Source: Prevotella lacticifex
Lineage (GTDB): Bacteria > Bacteroidota > Bacteroidia > Bacteroidales > Bacteroidaceae
Assembly (NCBI RefSeq): GCF_019973375.1
Contig: NZ_BPTV01000001.1
Coordinates: forward strand, 992,001 to 1,056,000
Length of the DNA: 64,000 nt
Direction: 5' to 3'
The notes beneath the pieces are model-generated. The model saw nothing but the letters and a program-made list of their open reading frames with translations. It made no database searches and was not told the origin of the DNA. The translations under genes were made by a program, and so were the position numbers. Shown here piece by piece: positions 9,165-18,221 of the stretch; position 1 is the first letter of the stretch, and the number at the start of each line of letters is the position of its first letter.

Positions 9165-10123
9165 GCTGCAAAGGTAACATAGTTTCCCGACATCAGCAAC
9201 GCTGTTTCACTATATTTTAGTTAGGCGAGTGCAGGGACATCCACGGAAAAATCCCCCTGCGCCAAAAGAAGTCAAAATTATTTTCAGTCCACACTGGTAG
9301 CATCTTCATAGCAGATGACGAACAACTCAGTAATCTGTCGACTTCATCTATTAGATTAATAAATTCAAAATTTCCACAATCTTTCGATTCTTTTATCAAT
9401 CTTTGTGCGATATTTGGATTAGAATATCTGTCGCAGAAAACAACAAAATTAATCTTTGAAACTGATGAGTAATCTGAGATATGCGATAGAAATTCATAGA
9501 CAATATCTGAGTAAATGTGGAGGTAATACTGAAAATTATAGCGTTCAAATATTCTGATATATTCCATTATATTTATCATTGGAGAACCAATAATAATATG
9601 TACATTATGAATACTTGAAAGGCATGCTTCTTTTAAGATCTGCTCCACAAAGTCCACTCTTAATGTGGTTTTCTCTTCTGAAAAACAAGGTGTTGCATAT
9701 TGTTTAGAGGTCAGATTCCTATAAAAAGAAACCTTAGAGTCAGCATAACCATAATTTATTTGTATGAATAAACTTGACAATAGCGAGAGTTTTCCCTTAA
9801 TTTCTTTCAACCCTCCTGACATATTCTTTGTTAGGTCATGTTGCAAATTCAATATCGGTAAAAAATTCAATGGTTTGGTTGAATTCTTTACGGATACAAA
9901 CATATTCATATTATTAGCAACGCGTACATCATTAGACGTCATCTTCTCAAATTCGTCTAATGATAATACTCCTAAGTTCTCTGGCCTATAAAATTCTCTT
10001 ATTAGATTAATGAGACGAGTGTCTGTGGACGTAATGCATTTATAGTTTCTTGTATTATAGAGCAAGATTTTACCTTCCGTATAGTCCACAAACACATTAG
10101 GGCTCAAGGCAATCCAATGTAAT

Positions 10124-11356
10124 TCAGACTGTTTCATAATTTTTCATAATGTAATCATACGCCTCGGGATACTCCCTGAAAAAAGAAAGCATTTGGGCAC
10201 GTCGTTCTTCATACGCCTTATTATCAACAAAGTAATTACATCCGACAGCACAATCACTTAATATACCAGAATTAAATAAACAACATAGGCATGATTTTCT
10301 GTCCATACAATGCCTGCATATTTTTTCGGCACGAGTTAAAGCAACATTATACTTATTTGAGATGTCATCAAAATCTAATTCAATGCCATCATCTGATATC
10401 TTTCCTAACGAATAATTATAACCTATTCGTTCACATGGCATAATCTTGCCTAATACAGAGACAAAAGTTTTCTTAGTAAAGGGGAGGCATGTCCCTGTCG
10501 GTATTCGTTTCCTATTTGCTTTACCGAAAATAAGTTCGTTATAATCGAGATAGAAATAATCTGATCTCATCTGTATATATCTGGCGACCTCATCAAATCG
10601 AGGGTCTTCTAAGAAATTAGCATATTTGAATGGCCGCTCAAAGGATTTGTTCTTGCTTTGGTACATAGCATTGAAACTTGCGCGTTTATTGCTTTTTATA
10701 CCTATTGAATTTATTTCGCTTATGCTGGGTTTCTTCCCAAACATGTCTAAGATGAACTTAGTAATACTATCCACTGAATTTCTGTTGTTTAAAACTGAGT
10801 TAAATTCAACGTATTGCTTGAAATACTCAGGGTACGTCTGTTTAAGAGTGGATACATTTTTAATTATTTCGTCAAATGCGCAATTGCCATTTGGATATAC
10901 CCGATATGACGACCCAAGTCTGTCACCGTCAAGACTGATAAGCAAATGGAATTTCTGCTTTTGAAAATAATCCATATACTTATTCAGTAACAATGCATTT
11001 GTCGTAAGGGAGAAAAAAATATGTTTTTTAAACTTTTCGAATTTTGAACGAATATAGTTGACGATATGTCTAATAAAATTCATATTGAGCAATGGTTCTC
11101 CGCCATAAAAGCTAACATATATAGTGTCATTTGTAATATCCAAAAATCCCTTCTCCCATAGGTTGACCATGTAGTTTATGAATAATATGCCAGTCTCTTC
11201 CGAAAGATTACGGTTCTTTCTCGGATCTTTGTTGTTATATAAAGGACCATATCCACAATAAGTGCATGCCAAATTACAACACTCCGTTATTTCAAAAGTT
11301 ATTTGAGGAGTATTTGCAAGGAAATGTTTTATGTCGTTGCCAGTTATGTATTCCAT
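10124..11356 (-). CDS. Radical SAM/SPASM peptide maturase, GG-Bacteroidales type (module A)
   Basis: A 410-aa enzyme with the radical SAM cluster motif CNLACTYC near residues 27-34, followed by GYGP and the FYGGEPLL motif that helps bind SAM. The C-terminal third is Cys-rich (MPCERIGYN, CRHCMDRKSCLCC, CAVGCNYF) as in SPASM domains binding auxiliary Fe-S clusters. Size and neighbours (71-aa GG precursor, pseudo-rSAM partner, GLPGLI protein) match the GG-Bacteroidales natural product system. It probably installs a radical-derived crosslink or other modification in the precursor core. The ATG directly follows the stop of the GLPGLI gene, so translation is probably coupled. The reaction product is unknown. 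Confidence 0.9.
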   Translation of the reverse strand: MEYITGNDIKHFLANTPQITFEITECCNLACTYCGYGPLYNNKDPRKNRNLSEETGILFINYMVNLWEKGFLDITNDTIYVSFYGGEPLLNMNFIRHIVNYIRSKFEKFKKHIFFSLTTNALLLNKYMDYFQKQKFHLLISLDGDRLGSSYRVYPNGNCAFDEIIKNVSTLKQTYPEYFKQYVEFNSVLNNRNSVDSITKFILDMFGKKPSISEINSIGIKSNKRASFNAMYQSKNKSFERPFKYANFLEDPRFDEVARYIQMRSDYFYLDYNELIFGKANRKRIPTGTCLPFTKKTFVSVLGKIMPCERIGYNYSLGKISDDGIELDFDDISNKYNVALTRAEKICRHCMDRKSCLCCLFNSGILSDCAVGCNYFVDNKAYEERRAQMLSFFREYPEAYDYIMKNYETV

Positions 11357-12208
11357 TTATTCTTTTTCTAAAAAAAACACATTCATGCTATGCTCATCAT
11401 ATTGAGGCGAAGCTTGCCGCACACCGCCGTCAGTCCCCATAATGAACACTTGTTGCCCCATGGAGTTAATATGTGCAAATGGGGCTTTGAACATTTTCGA
11501 AATGGTTGCCCTTGCCTTTTTACGGCTGCATGGTATAACATTGCTGTACCTATATTCAACTATGGGGCGCTTTGTCCTTTCCAGCCCGGTAGCTCTCCAT
11601 GCGTATTTGCCCTCGGAGTCTGATATGGCGAGGATTAATCCCGGCAATCCTTGAAATTTAAACGGACCAAGTGGGATGGGAATATCCAGTGTGTACCATG
11701 CCACGTATGATCTTCCCTTATACACTGTGGTAGCTTTGTTGCATGTGTGCCCCATAATAATTTTATGTTCGTTGGGGACTGGTTTCCATTCTTGTGGTTG
11801 TATTTCCTCGTCATATCTTAGGATTCCCGTATCCATGAACATCCTGTAATAGATACGATTGGTCTTGTCGGTGTAATGGTTGAAGATCTCATAGGGGAAG
11901 ACAAAATCTTGGCACATTGGAACGTTCTCTGCTCCATGAACGTACATGTCTGTACCTATAGAATCATAATAGTAAGTTGTTTGACTGTAATCCACTGACA
12001 TTCTGTCTCCTACCAGAACCTTACGATCATCTGAGTGCAGTGTATCGTTTTCTATACTTGTAAATCTCATGTCGTATGTAATGACAAACCTTGCAGTGTC
12101 AACGACATTCCCTTTTGTTAATATCTGACTGCATGAAGGCAATTGCGCATTGCAAGTTAATGTGCAGACTAAGAATGCTAATATAATAGTCCTATAATTC
12201 ATATTCAT
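11357..12208 (-). CDS. GLPGLI family secreted protein (module A)
   Basis: About 283 aa with a signal peptide (MNMNYRTIILAFLVCTLTCNAQ) and the hallmark phrase PFKFQGLPGLIL that names the family. GLPGLI proteins are Bacteroidetes periplasmic or outer-membrane associated proteins of unknown biochemical role, often found in peptide operons. The start at 12208 follows a longer hydrophilic extension that would spoil the signal peptide. The gene lies 95 bp downstream of the precursor gene and abuts the radical SAM gene. A role as chaperone or surface partner of the product is speculation. Confidence 0.85.
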   Translation of the reverse strand: MNMNYRTIILAFLVCTLTCNAQLPSCSQILTKGNVVDTARFVITYDMRFTSIENDTLHSDDRKVLVGDRMSVDYSQTTYYYDSIGTDMYVHGAENVPMCQDFVFPYEIFNHYTDKTNRIYYRMFMDTGILRYDEEIQPQEWKPVPNEHKIIMGHTCNKATTVYKGRSYVAWYTLDIPIPLGPFKFQGLPGLILAISDSEGKYAWRATGLERTKRPIVEYRYSNVIPCSRKKARATISKMFKAPFAHINSMGQQVFIMGTDGGVRQASPQYDEHSMNVFFLEKE

Positions 12209-12303
12209 TAACAAAGTACAGTTCACCACAAACGGATTGCCGAACAGTCCGTCTGTGGTATTAGTTGGTTATTGCTATTGGTATAGCACGTGCTAAGAGA
12301 TGA

Positions 12304-12519
12304 TTAACGTTTAGCGATTACGACCACATCTTTGAGGAATATACTGCCTCCACCTGGAGAATATAATCCATGTGCTGAGTTAGCACAGCCATTGTCAATG
12401 GTGTTGGAGTTCCCTTTGCATCCGCAAGTGCAATAGCTTGCAGTTTCGCCTCCTCTAACGCTACTCAGTTCTCTCCTTGAAAGAACTGATTTTGTAAGTT
12501 CTGTGATTTTTAAGCTCAT
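12304..12519 (-). CDS. RiPP precursor peptide, GG-Bacteroidales family (module A)
   Basis: A 71-aa peptide. The leader MSLKITELTKSVLSRRELSS is followed by VRGG (Gly23-Gly24), the expected C39 protease site. The core after GG is Cys- and Gly-rich (Cys30, 32, 34 and 45: SYCTCGCKG then NGCANS), then SPGGGS, and a C-terminal LKDVVVIAKR. The L..REL..VRGG leader fits the natural product precursor, GG-Bacteroidales family. Flanking genes are the first barrel upstream and the GLPGLI, radical SAM and exporter genes downstream. The C-terminal tail resembles the segment LKEVKVTASK of the adjacent barrel protein. Cys pattern plus radical SAM suggests thioether formation, which is inference. Confidence 0.88.
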   Translation of the reverse strand: MSLKITELTKSVLSRRELSSVRGGETASYCTCGCKGNSNTIDNGCANSAHGLYSPGGGSIFLKDVVVIAKR

Positions 12520-12561
12520 AGACGTAAATTTTAATTATTAAACTTTATATCTCGCGAGAAA

Positions 12562-15201
12562 TCATAGTATCTTTATCCTTGCTTTCAGCAGTACGGACCG
12601 TCCCCGTAGAGGAAAAGAGGTTTGTTCTCTGGTGAGGTTGCCGTTCGTCGTATTGATATATTGCCGTTCGTTGAACAAGTTTTCGCAGACTAATAGCAGC
12701 AGTACATGCCCCACCGTCATGCTCATATTAAGGTCTGATAACCAGAATGTGCGGTCACCATAGTTTAAGCTGTTATAATAATGGTGAAACGTCGGATTGA
12801 GCAGTATTTTATATGGCAATGAGCACTTGATACTAATGTCATTGCTGATCTGTCTTACCATAGGTAATTTCGGCCCTTCTGACATCTTTGACCAGTATTG
12901 TCTCCACTGCCCTTGCCATTCAAGCGTGAAATGAGCGCATGGAGTGGCATATAGGTTCATGCCCCAGAACATAGTGTTTGTGATATCACGCTCTACTTCT
13001 TTTTGTAACAGAAGAGGGTAGTCTTTGTAGTAGTATGCTCCATTACATTCCAACTTCATATTCCAAAGTGCGAAACCCTTGCTAAACCTGCCTGTTACGG
13101 ATGCGTTGTGCCCCTTCTCATTGGATTGTACACTCATTATCCTCTCGGTATTGTCCTGAAAATAGCTCCCATACAAGACATGTGGCTTTTCATTTCCAAT
13201 ATTCGCCGTAATGCCAATAAAGCGCATGCCCAAGATATCCCTGTAGTTCCATTCCATCAACAGATTGCGGCTATAGCCTTCATATAACCGGGAGCCATCG
13301 TATGCCGTTAACTCTCTGTACGATAACAGAATAGGGTTTGTGTAGAGTTGATCTATTTGTGGACTGCTATGCTCTTTACTCCACTTCAGACGAAATTGAT
13401 TGGATGTATTAGGATTGTATATCACCTCTGCGTTTGGATCAAATATCGTATTTGCATAATGCATATCATCTTTATATCGCCTTTCTGTAAGCTTGCTGTT
13501 ATGATATTCTATTGGCAGATAGAAATAGACCTTGATTTTCGGAAGAATGTAACTCCCGTTTAAACCGCCACCAAATACATACTGTTTCATAGATAGATTA
13601 TTTACAAAGGCCGTCAAGTCGCTCCGTATTCCGTCCTCTTGATAGTTCGCCATTATCTCAGGATGAAACCGAACTCCCTTTATTGTAAACGCAGACAGCC
13701 ATTGCATATCATTATTGAAGGTTATGTTGGTACGGCGAACCGTTTGAAATATGTTGGTGGCTTGTATGTCTTCCGGAAACAGATTTGTGTCAGCGAAGAG
13801 ATTTTGCGGGCTTCTCTCCAAATTTATCTTTGAGTGTAACTGCACGCCCTGATATTTGGAGTTCCTTTTAACCCACTGAAAATCATTTGACAAACGATAG
13901 TTCTCGTAAGTTGCCTTTTGGCCGATTTCTTTGTTATTGACTGTAGTGCCGAAAGTCTTGTTCCGATTGTAGTTAAAAGACAGCAGCTCTTTGTTATAAT
14001 TCAAATCCTTATTGCTTATATACGATAAGTCGCCATATAACATGCTCTGATGACCTTTGAAATACTGGTATTCCTGAAAACTGTTCTCGCCGTTATCTGG
14101 AAGCAGATGCATGGTATGCTGTTGGCTCGAAATGTTGTTCCTGTCAGTCCAATATGCTGCATTCAGCCCAATCTCGCTGTTGGATGCTGTTCTCAGTATT
14201 TGGTTATATGTGATGGTATGTGAATTATTGAAATAATAGTTCTTCTTTTTCAGTGAGTTCGTCTGTACTGGATAAATTCCTGTTATTTGTGGAGTGTAAG
14301 TCTGGTTACCAATACTTTTAGTGTGCAATTCCTGTGATATGTCATGGCCGTCGTTGTTACCTTCATAGTTTGTAAACAACTGCATCGTTCGACTGAAGTA
14401 CATAGCAAGCAGTTGTTCATCGAACAGAAATCTTCGTCCCTGGTTTGATGTTCGACTTTCATGCCCACCACCTATTGTGGAGATTATGTTGAATACGCCC
14501 ATTGCCCCTTTCTTTAACTTTATATTGATAGAAGCCCTGTCCTCTGGCTGTAGACCTTTTAGAGCTTTCACGTCCTGGTCATTAGGGATGATTTGTACTG
14601 TGGCAATATTCTTAGGGTCAAGATTATTGGATGCCAAACCATAATGGTCTTTCATCAAATCAATGCCTTCTATTTTCAGCTTACTTATGTCCTTACCCAT
14701 GTATGATATTACTCCGGCATCATTGACAGTGACTCCCGGCATTCTCTTTAGGACATCAGCCAAAGCGAAATCCTCAGGGCGCAAGAAGGATTGTACGTTG
14801 TAGTTTAATGTGTCTTTGTTAGCGTATAGTTTACTTGCTGTTACCTTTACTTCTTTAAGGAGTTGGGATTCTTCAACAACCGTGATTTTATGAAATTCAC
14901 TATTGTTCCGAATACTCTTGTTATATGGCTTTATATTAATGCCTGTCACCCTAAGAGAAAGGCTGTCAGAGTTATTTGTGATGCTGATACTAAAATGTCC
15001 ATGTTTGTCAGTTAATGAATACGCAAGCACGTTTGTCTCGTCATTAATGGGAGTCAGGAATATGTTCAAATCTGTCATGGGTTTTCCCCTGTCATTCATG
15101 ACGATGCCAGTAATATTATTGTTTTGTCCCATCATAGCTAAAGTCTTAATACAGATTGACAAAATTGCTGTTAGAACATATCTTTTCCCAACGTTATGCA
15201 T
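12562..15201 (-). CDS. Outer-membrane TonB-receptor-like barrel protein (first barrel of module A)
   Basis: An 879-aa protein with an export signal, a carboxypeptidase-regulatory-like domain (about residues 28-110; ITGIVMNDRGKPMTDLNIFL), the linker LLKEVKVTASKL, a plug-like domain (ALADVLKRMPGVTVNDAGVI, about 145-250) and a C-terminal barrel ending in LLKARIKIL. The plug similarity places it near TonB-dependent receptors, but no clear TonB box is visible. It is encoded between DUF3244 and the precursor, so it could secrete the peptide, take it up or provide self-protection. No TolC-like protein is encoded in the island, which makes an export role worth considering. Confidence 0.85.
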   Translation of the reverse strand: MHNVGKRYVLTAILSICIKTLAMMGQNNNITGIVMNDRGKPMTDLNIFLTPINDETNVLAYSLTDKHGHFSISITNNSDSLSLRVTGINIKPYNKSIRNNSEFHKITVVEESQLLKEVKVTASKLYANKDTLNYNVQSFLRPEDFALADVLKRMPGVTVNDAGVISYMGKDISKLKIEGIDLMKDHYGLASNNLDPKNIATVQIIPNDQDVKALKGLQPEDRASINIKLKKGAMGVFNIISTIGGGHESRTSNQGRRFLFDEQLLAMYFSRTMQLFTNYEGNNDGHDISQELHTKSIGNQTYTPQITGIYPVQTNSLKKKNYYFNNSHTITYNQILRTASNSEIGLNAAYWTDRNNISSQQHTMHLLPDNGENSFQEYQYFKGHQSMLYGDLSYISNKDLNYNKELLSFNYNRNKTFGTTVNNKEIGQKATYENYRLSNDFQWVKRNSKYQGVQLHSKINLERSPQNLFADTNLFPEDIQATNIFQTVRRTNITFNNDMQWLSAFTIKGVRFHPEIMANYQEDGIRSDLTAFVNNLSMKQYVFGGGLNGSYILPKIKVYFYLPIEYHNSKLTERRYKDDMHYANTIFDPNAEVIYNPNTSNQFRLKWSKEHSSPQIDQLYTNPILLSYRELTAYDGSRLYEGYSRNLLMEWNYRDILGMRFIGITANIGNEKPHVLYGSYFQDNTERIMSVQSNEKGHNASVTGRFSKGFALWNMKLECNGAYYYKDYPLLLQKEVERDITNTMFWGMNLYATPCAHFTLEWQGQWRQYWSKMSEGPKLPMVRQISNDISIKCSLPYKILLNPTFHHYYNSLNYGDRTFWLSDLNMSMTVGHVLLLLVCENLFNERQYINTTNGNLTREQTSFPLRGRSVLLKARIKIL

Positions 15202-15263
15202 ATTTTATAGCCAATAGCCAGAAATTCTCTGAACAAAAGTGAACCTACATTATAATCCTATAA

Positions 15264-15617
15264 TTATATTGAGAAGTCTCCACTATATGTGGCATTGTCT
15301 AATACTATGCAGAGTCTGTACGTGCCTTGTGGCGTGTCGCCTATATTCATTGTGACGGTACCACTGCCTGAGATTGTGTCGACTGCATAGCCCACGACAG
15401 TATTGTTAGCGTCGTAAACGTACAATTGAATAGTTCCAGTGTAACGTGAGACGTCAATTGTGATAACGCCATTATCATAGTCAGCTACTACCTGAGTGGC
15501 TGATGGTATGCGTGCACCACCTTGATGCATTGTTCCAGCCCTTTTGACGTTAATAGTAGAGGCTTGACTAGGGGATAAAATAAGCAACATCAACAATAAT
15601 GAAATAATTTGCTTCAT
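15264..15617 (-). CDS. Small secreted DUF3244-like protein (module A)
   Basis: A 117-aa protein with a clear signal peptide (MKQIISLLLMLLILSPSQAS). It is followed by a single beta-sandwich of about 90 residues with the repeated pattern GVITIDVSRYTGTIQLYVYD and GTYRLCIVLDNATYSGDFSI, typical of DUF3244. It is the first gene after a boxed promoter (15646-15772), with a leader of about 25 bases, and sits immediately downstream of the regulator gene. A near-identical copy is at 37721-38074 and a diverged one at 24607-24960. The fixed position suggests a role in every module, such as ligand, sensor partner or chaperone; unknown. Confidence 0.8.
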   Translation of the reverse strand: MKQIISLLLMLLILSPSQASTINVKRAGTMHQGGARIPSATQVVADYDNGVITIDVSRYTGTIQLYVYDANNTVVGYAVDTISGSGTVTMNIGDTPQGTYRLCIVLDNATYSGDFSI

Positions 15618-15645
15618 AATGTAAGTCTTTTAAAGTTTCCGATTG

Positions 15646-15772
15646 CAAAATTAGGAAGTTTTTTCGATGCATCAAAATTGTTCATGTCTATTTCTTCCGT
15701 TATAGATATTTGCATAAAGTGTTTATATTCAGAATATTATCAAAAACACCTCTATTCTCGATGTCTATTTCT
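15646..15772 (-). promoter_or_regulatory. Promoter with paired GAAATAGAC boxes for the module A operon
   Basis: Minus strand: -7 TAATTTTG (15646-15653) and -33 TTTG (15673-15676), 19 bases apart. The proximal box AGAAATAGAC is at 15686-15695 and the distal box at 15763-15772, 77 bp apart start to start. The transcript should start near 15640, about 23 bases before the DUF3244 ATG. The proximal box lies 9 bases upstream of the -33 element, an activator-like position. Confidence 0.75.
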
Positions 15773-15785
15773 TCATTTTTGGGCA

Positions 15786-17387
15786 TCAAAAAGCTTCAAT
15801 AAAAGACCTCAGTGATGGGCTGTTTTCTCCTTCCAAACCAACTTTTGTCTTATACACGAAAAGCTTCTGACGGATTGACTTTTCGCTGATATTGTAAATC
15901 AATCCCATTGCCTTGGATGACATTTTAAGGCGGATAAGAATCATGAACTTCACATCGTCATCACTTAAGTTAGGGAATCGTTCCCTTAATCTTAAGATGA
16001 AATTGCCTTCGACATTATCAACAAACATTCTGATTTCCTCCCAGTCCTCCTCTGTCAGCACAACAACGTCCTTTTTGTTTCCACGTATTTCCTCTATCCT
16101 TTTTGCTATATTGATTTTTTTAAGCAGGTAGCTGCGCATGGTTGAAAGCTGAATTTCTTTATGGCGCAATTCCTCCTCGTGCGTTTTCTCCTCCATTTCA
16201 TGCCTCTCTTTCTCGTATTTAATTTTTCTTTTAGCTTTAAGTTTATACTGCCGAAAGGCATAAACAATAAAAATTACAACGACTATTGCTGAAAGAAATA
16301 TCAAACCTATAACCCATATTAGCAGATTTGCTTTTTCTTCGCTGATGCCTTTTTCGTATTGAGCAGTAACCAAGGAAGTATAGTACTTTTCCTTATCGTT
16401 AAGCTCATTACCATACATCTCTTCTATATAGTGATATGCTGAGTCCGCAAATGAAACAGCATTGGAATAATCGTGCTCCTTTGTTGCAGCCAAATGTCGT
16501 ATATAATAATAAATGTATAGGTCGTTAGGCTTATCAACTTTAATCTTGTTCATAAAGACTTTGCATCTTTCTAACGAATCTGCATCTAAATAAGCCCATG
16601 CTAAATTTAATAATTTAGATACATCATTATTATTGCTTAATTCACACGACTGACGTGAGCACCACAAAGATCCTTTATAATCTTTTTTTTGACTCAAAAT
16701 AGAAGCCATGTCTTGATAAGCGTCAGAAATGCAGATAGAATCCCCTGTCAGTTTTGTCAGCTTTATTGCTGCAACACACTCCTCTTCCGCCAAATCCAAA
16801 CTGTCGGCGAGTAACAATGCATCGGTTACTTGTAACCTGAAATACGCTTTGTTTATATTAGTAGCATTAGGCAAACCGGAATATATTCTATCAGCTTTCC
16901 GTGCCACTAATACTGCTGCTCGCGGATTTGAATTACCTAAGACTTTTGATAATTTCTCCAAGGCAAGGCATTGGGTGTACTTGTCGCCCTGCTTTTCAGC
17001 AACATCAGCAGCTTTCTGCAAGCAGTCATTCGCCTGCTCTGTGCTGTCATTTAGCATGTAGTATTTACCCATATAGTACTCACACTTGGAATAGAGCGAA
17101 TCTTGCTCTCTATTATTATAATAGGTGTAGGCAGTTCTTAACAAAGAGTCGTTGTCAACATCCTGTCCGCTCTTGTCCTGTGCGATTGTGTAGACAAGGG
17201 CATACCGCGCCATTTCGGCTTTACCAAGTTTTGCTTGGTCAACTCCATTAAGTACAGACAAAGCACTATCCGGTGCTGTTGCCGTTAGATGATAGGCCAA
17301 GTCAATAGCTTTGTTGTGTGTTTCCTTGCAGCCTGTAACGAGAAATGTGGTCAGCACAGATAAGATTATAATAATTTTGTTGTTCAT
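15786..17387 (-). CDS. Membrane-anchored TPR regulator with C-terminal HTH (module A)
   Basis: About 533 aa. A lipoprotein-type signal ends LVTGC (Cys20). Residues about 25-350 are helical tetratricopeptide-like repeats predicted to be periplasmic. One transmembrane helix covers about 355-378. A charged coiled coil follows (about 380-430), and the C-terminus carries a LuxR/GerE-like helix-turn-helix (about 478-518; MSSKAMGLIYNISEKSIRQK). The layout suggests that a periplasmic signal is relayed to a cytoplasmic DNA-binding domain. The start MNNK at 17387 is chosen because the promoter's -7 element is at 17405-17412, so the upstream in-frame ATG at 17417 would not be transcribed. Nearly identical to the broken copy at 38243-41467. 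Confidence 0.82.
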   Translation of the reverse strand: MNNKIIIILSVLTTFLVTGCKETHNKAIDLAYHLTATAPDSALSVLNGVDQAKLGKAEMARYALVYTIAQDKSGQDVDNDSLLRTAYTYYNNREQDSLYSKCEYYMGKYYMLNDSTEQANDCLQKAADVAEKQGDKYTQCLALEKLSKVLGNSNPRAAVLVARKADRIYSGLPNATNINKAYFRLQVTDALLLADSLDLAEEECVAAIKLTKLTGDSICISDAYQDMASILSQKKDYKGSLWCSRQSCELSNNNDVSKLLNLAWAYLDADSLERCKVFMNKIKVDKPNDLYIYYYIRHLAATKEHDYSNAVSFADSAYHYIEEMYGNELNDKEKYYTSLVTAQYEKGISEEKANLLIWVIGLIFLSAIVVVIFIVYAFRQYKLKAKRKIKYEKERHEMEEKTHEEELRHKEIQLSTMRSYLLKKINIAKRIEEIRGNKKDVVVLTEEDWEEIRMFVDNVEGNFILRLRERFPNLSDDDVKFMILIRLKMSSKAMGLIYNISEKSIRQKLFVYKTKVGLEGENSPSLRSFIEAF

Positions 17388-17404
17388 TGCATTGTAAATT
17401 TTGG

Positions 17405-17530
17405 CAAAGTTACGCATTAATTACCAATGCAGCAAATATATAAGGTCTATTTCTTTAGTTTGCGTACTTTTGTTAATTGGCTGATAACCAGCAATATATC
17501 GGTTGTAATTAAATTCATAGGTCTATTTCT
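17405..17530 (-). promoter_or_regulatory. Promoter with paired GAAATAGAC boxes for the module A regulator
   Basis: Minus strand: -7 TAACTTTG (17405-17412), -33 TTTG (17433-17436), spacer 20. Boxes AGAAATAGAC at 17445-17454 and 17521-17530, 76 bp apart. The proximal box is 8 bases from the -33 element. The identical layout upstream of the genes these regulators probably control suggests autoregulation. It defines the regulator start at 17387. Confidence 0.75.
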
Positions 17531-17669
17531 GCGTCTACATGCCAGAAATAACGTCGGATATGTCATGTCTTTCCTACTTTAATACATCAGAACGTGGGGC
17601 AACCTCCAACTGTGCTATGGTCTGTTGACATGGGTAGCAACTTTTTGAGCACAAATCTGCAAGAGGAGA

Positions 17670-18146
17670 CTATTTCCTGAAGACCTGCTGCCACAGAGTC
17701 TTGTCACTGATAGTGATTTTAGCTGAGGCCTTCAGGCCTGGCTGTACCTTTTTGCCGTTAGAGCGGATGGAGGTCTTGGCGGTAAAATAATGGTTCCCGT
17801 CTACGATGAGAAGATTTTCGCTGTGGCTGGTGATGGGACACACGACGGGTGCGGCATCATTGTCCTGTCCTTCAAGGGTGAGGCGTGCCATGCGCGGCTC
17901 ATCAAAGAGATAGAGGTATTTGTAAGGAACAAGGAGCTCTACCGACTCGTTGCGCATTACCTTACCCTGCGCCTCTATCGTGATGGGGTAGCGGATGGTG
18001 TAGAAGGCGACGGCAAGGGCGATGACGACAAGCGTAATGACCATCGTGCCGGTGCGCACAAGGGCTGGAGGCACCTGCCCGATGATGTGGCGCACCTTCT
18101 CGCTCCGCAGTTCTATGTTGTCTATGTCATTCTTGTTGCTGTCCAT
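17670..18146 (-). CDS. Short HlyD-like membrane adaptor, module B
   Basis: A 158-aa protein, differing from the module A copy mainly in the first ten residues and in ending LWQQVFRK. A single transmembrane helix (about 30-50) is followed by a beta-rich periplasmic domain of about 105 residues. It has no helical hairpin able to bridge the periplasm. It lies 75 bp downstream of the module B exporter. The last bases and the whole 280-bp gap to the module A regulator are repeated exactly at 26756-27018. Confidence 0.7.
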   Translation of the reverse strand: MDSNKNDIDNIELRSEKVRHIIGQVPPALVRTGTMVITLVVIALAVAFYTIRYPITIEAQGKVMRNESVELLVPYKYLYLFDEPRMARLTLEGQDNDAAPVVCPITSHSENLLIVDGNHYFTAKTSIRSNGKKVQPGLKASAKITISDKTLWQQVFRK

Positions 18147-18221
18147 ATTTCAAAGTCTTGTTGCGGTTGGTTGTATCTTTTTTCGTTTGCTCTTCTGCTA
18201 AGCGATAGCAGATGACTTTCG

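Larger units (their letters stand above)
7655..9263 (-). mobile_element. ISL3-type (ISAon1-like) insertion sequence, copy 1, 1609 bp
   Basis: The element has long terminal inverted repeats starting GGCGCAGGGGGATTTTTCC at both ends, matching with few differences for about 50 bp. It is flanked by the 8-bp target duplication AAAAGAAG (7647-7654 and 9264-9271). It carries two overlapping minus-strand reading frames encoding an N-terminal region protein and a DDE transposase. IRs beginning GG and 8-bp duplications fit the ISL3 family. It sits inside the pseudo-radical-SAM gene. Confidence 0.93.
7315..10137 (-). pseudogene. Pseudo-radical-SAM/SPASM partner of the GG-Bacteroidales system, interrupted by an IS
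   Basis: The 5' part (10137 to 9272) encodes about 289 residues beginning MKQSELHWIALSPNVFV. The 3' part (7646 to 7315) resumes in the same frame with KEVFIGIEDIEASELTLSDL and ends with a Cys-rich SPASM-like tail (CRTCPYKYLCPP). Removing the IS at 7655-9263 plus one copy of the 8-bp duplication restores one continuous gene of about 400 codons. The N-terminal half lacks a CxxxCxxC cluster motif, as expected of the pseudo-rSAM family that accompanies GG-Bacteroidales radical SAM enzymes. The start overlaps the end of the radical SAM gene by 14 bp. The insertion should remove the SPASM region and inactivate the protein. Confidence 0.85.
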
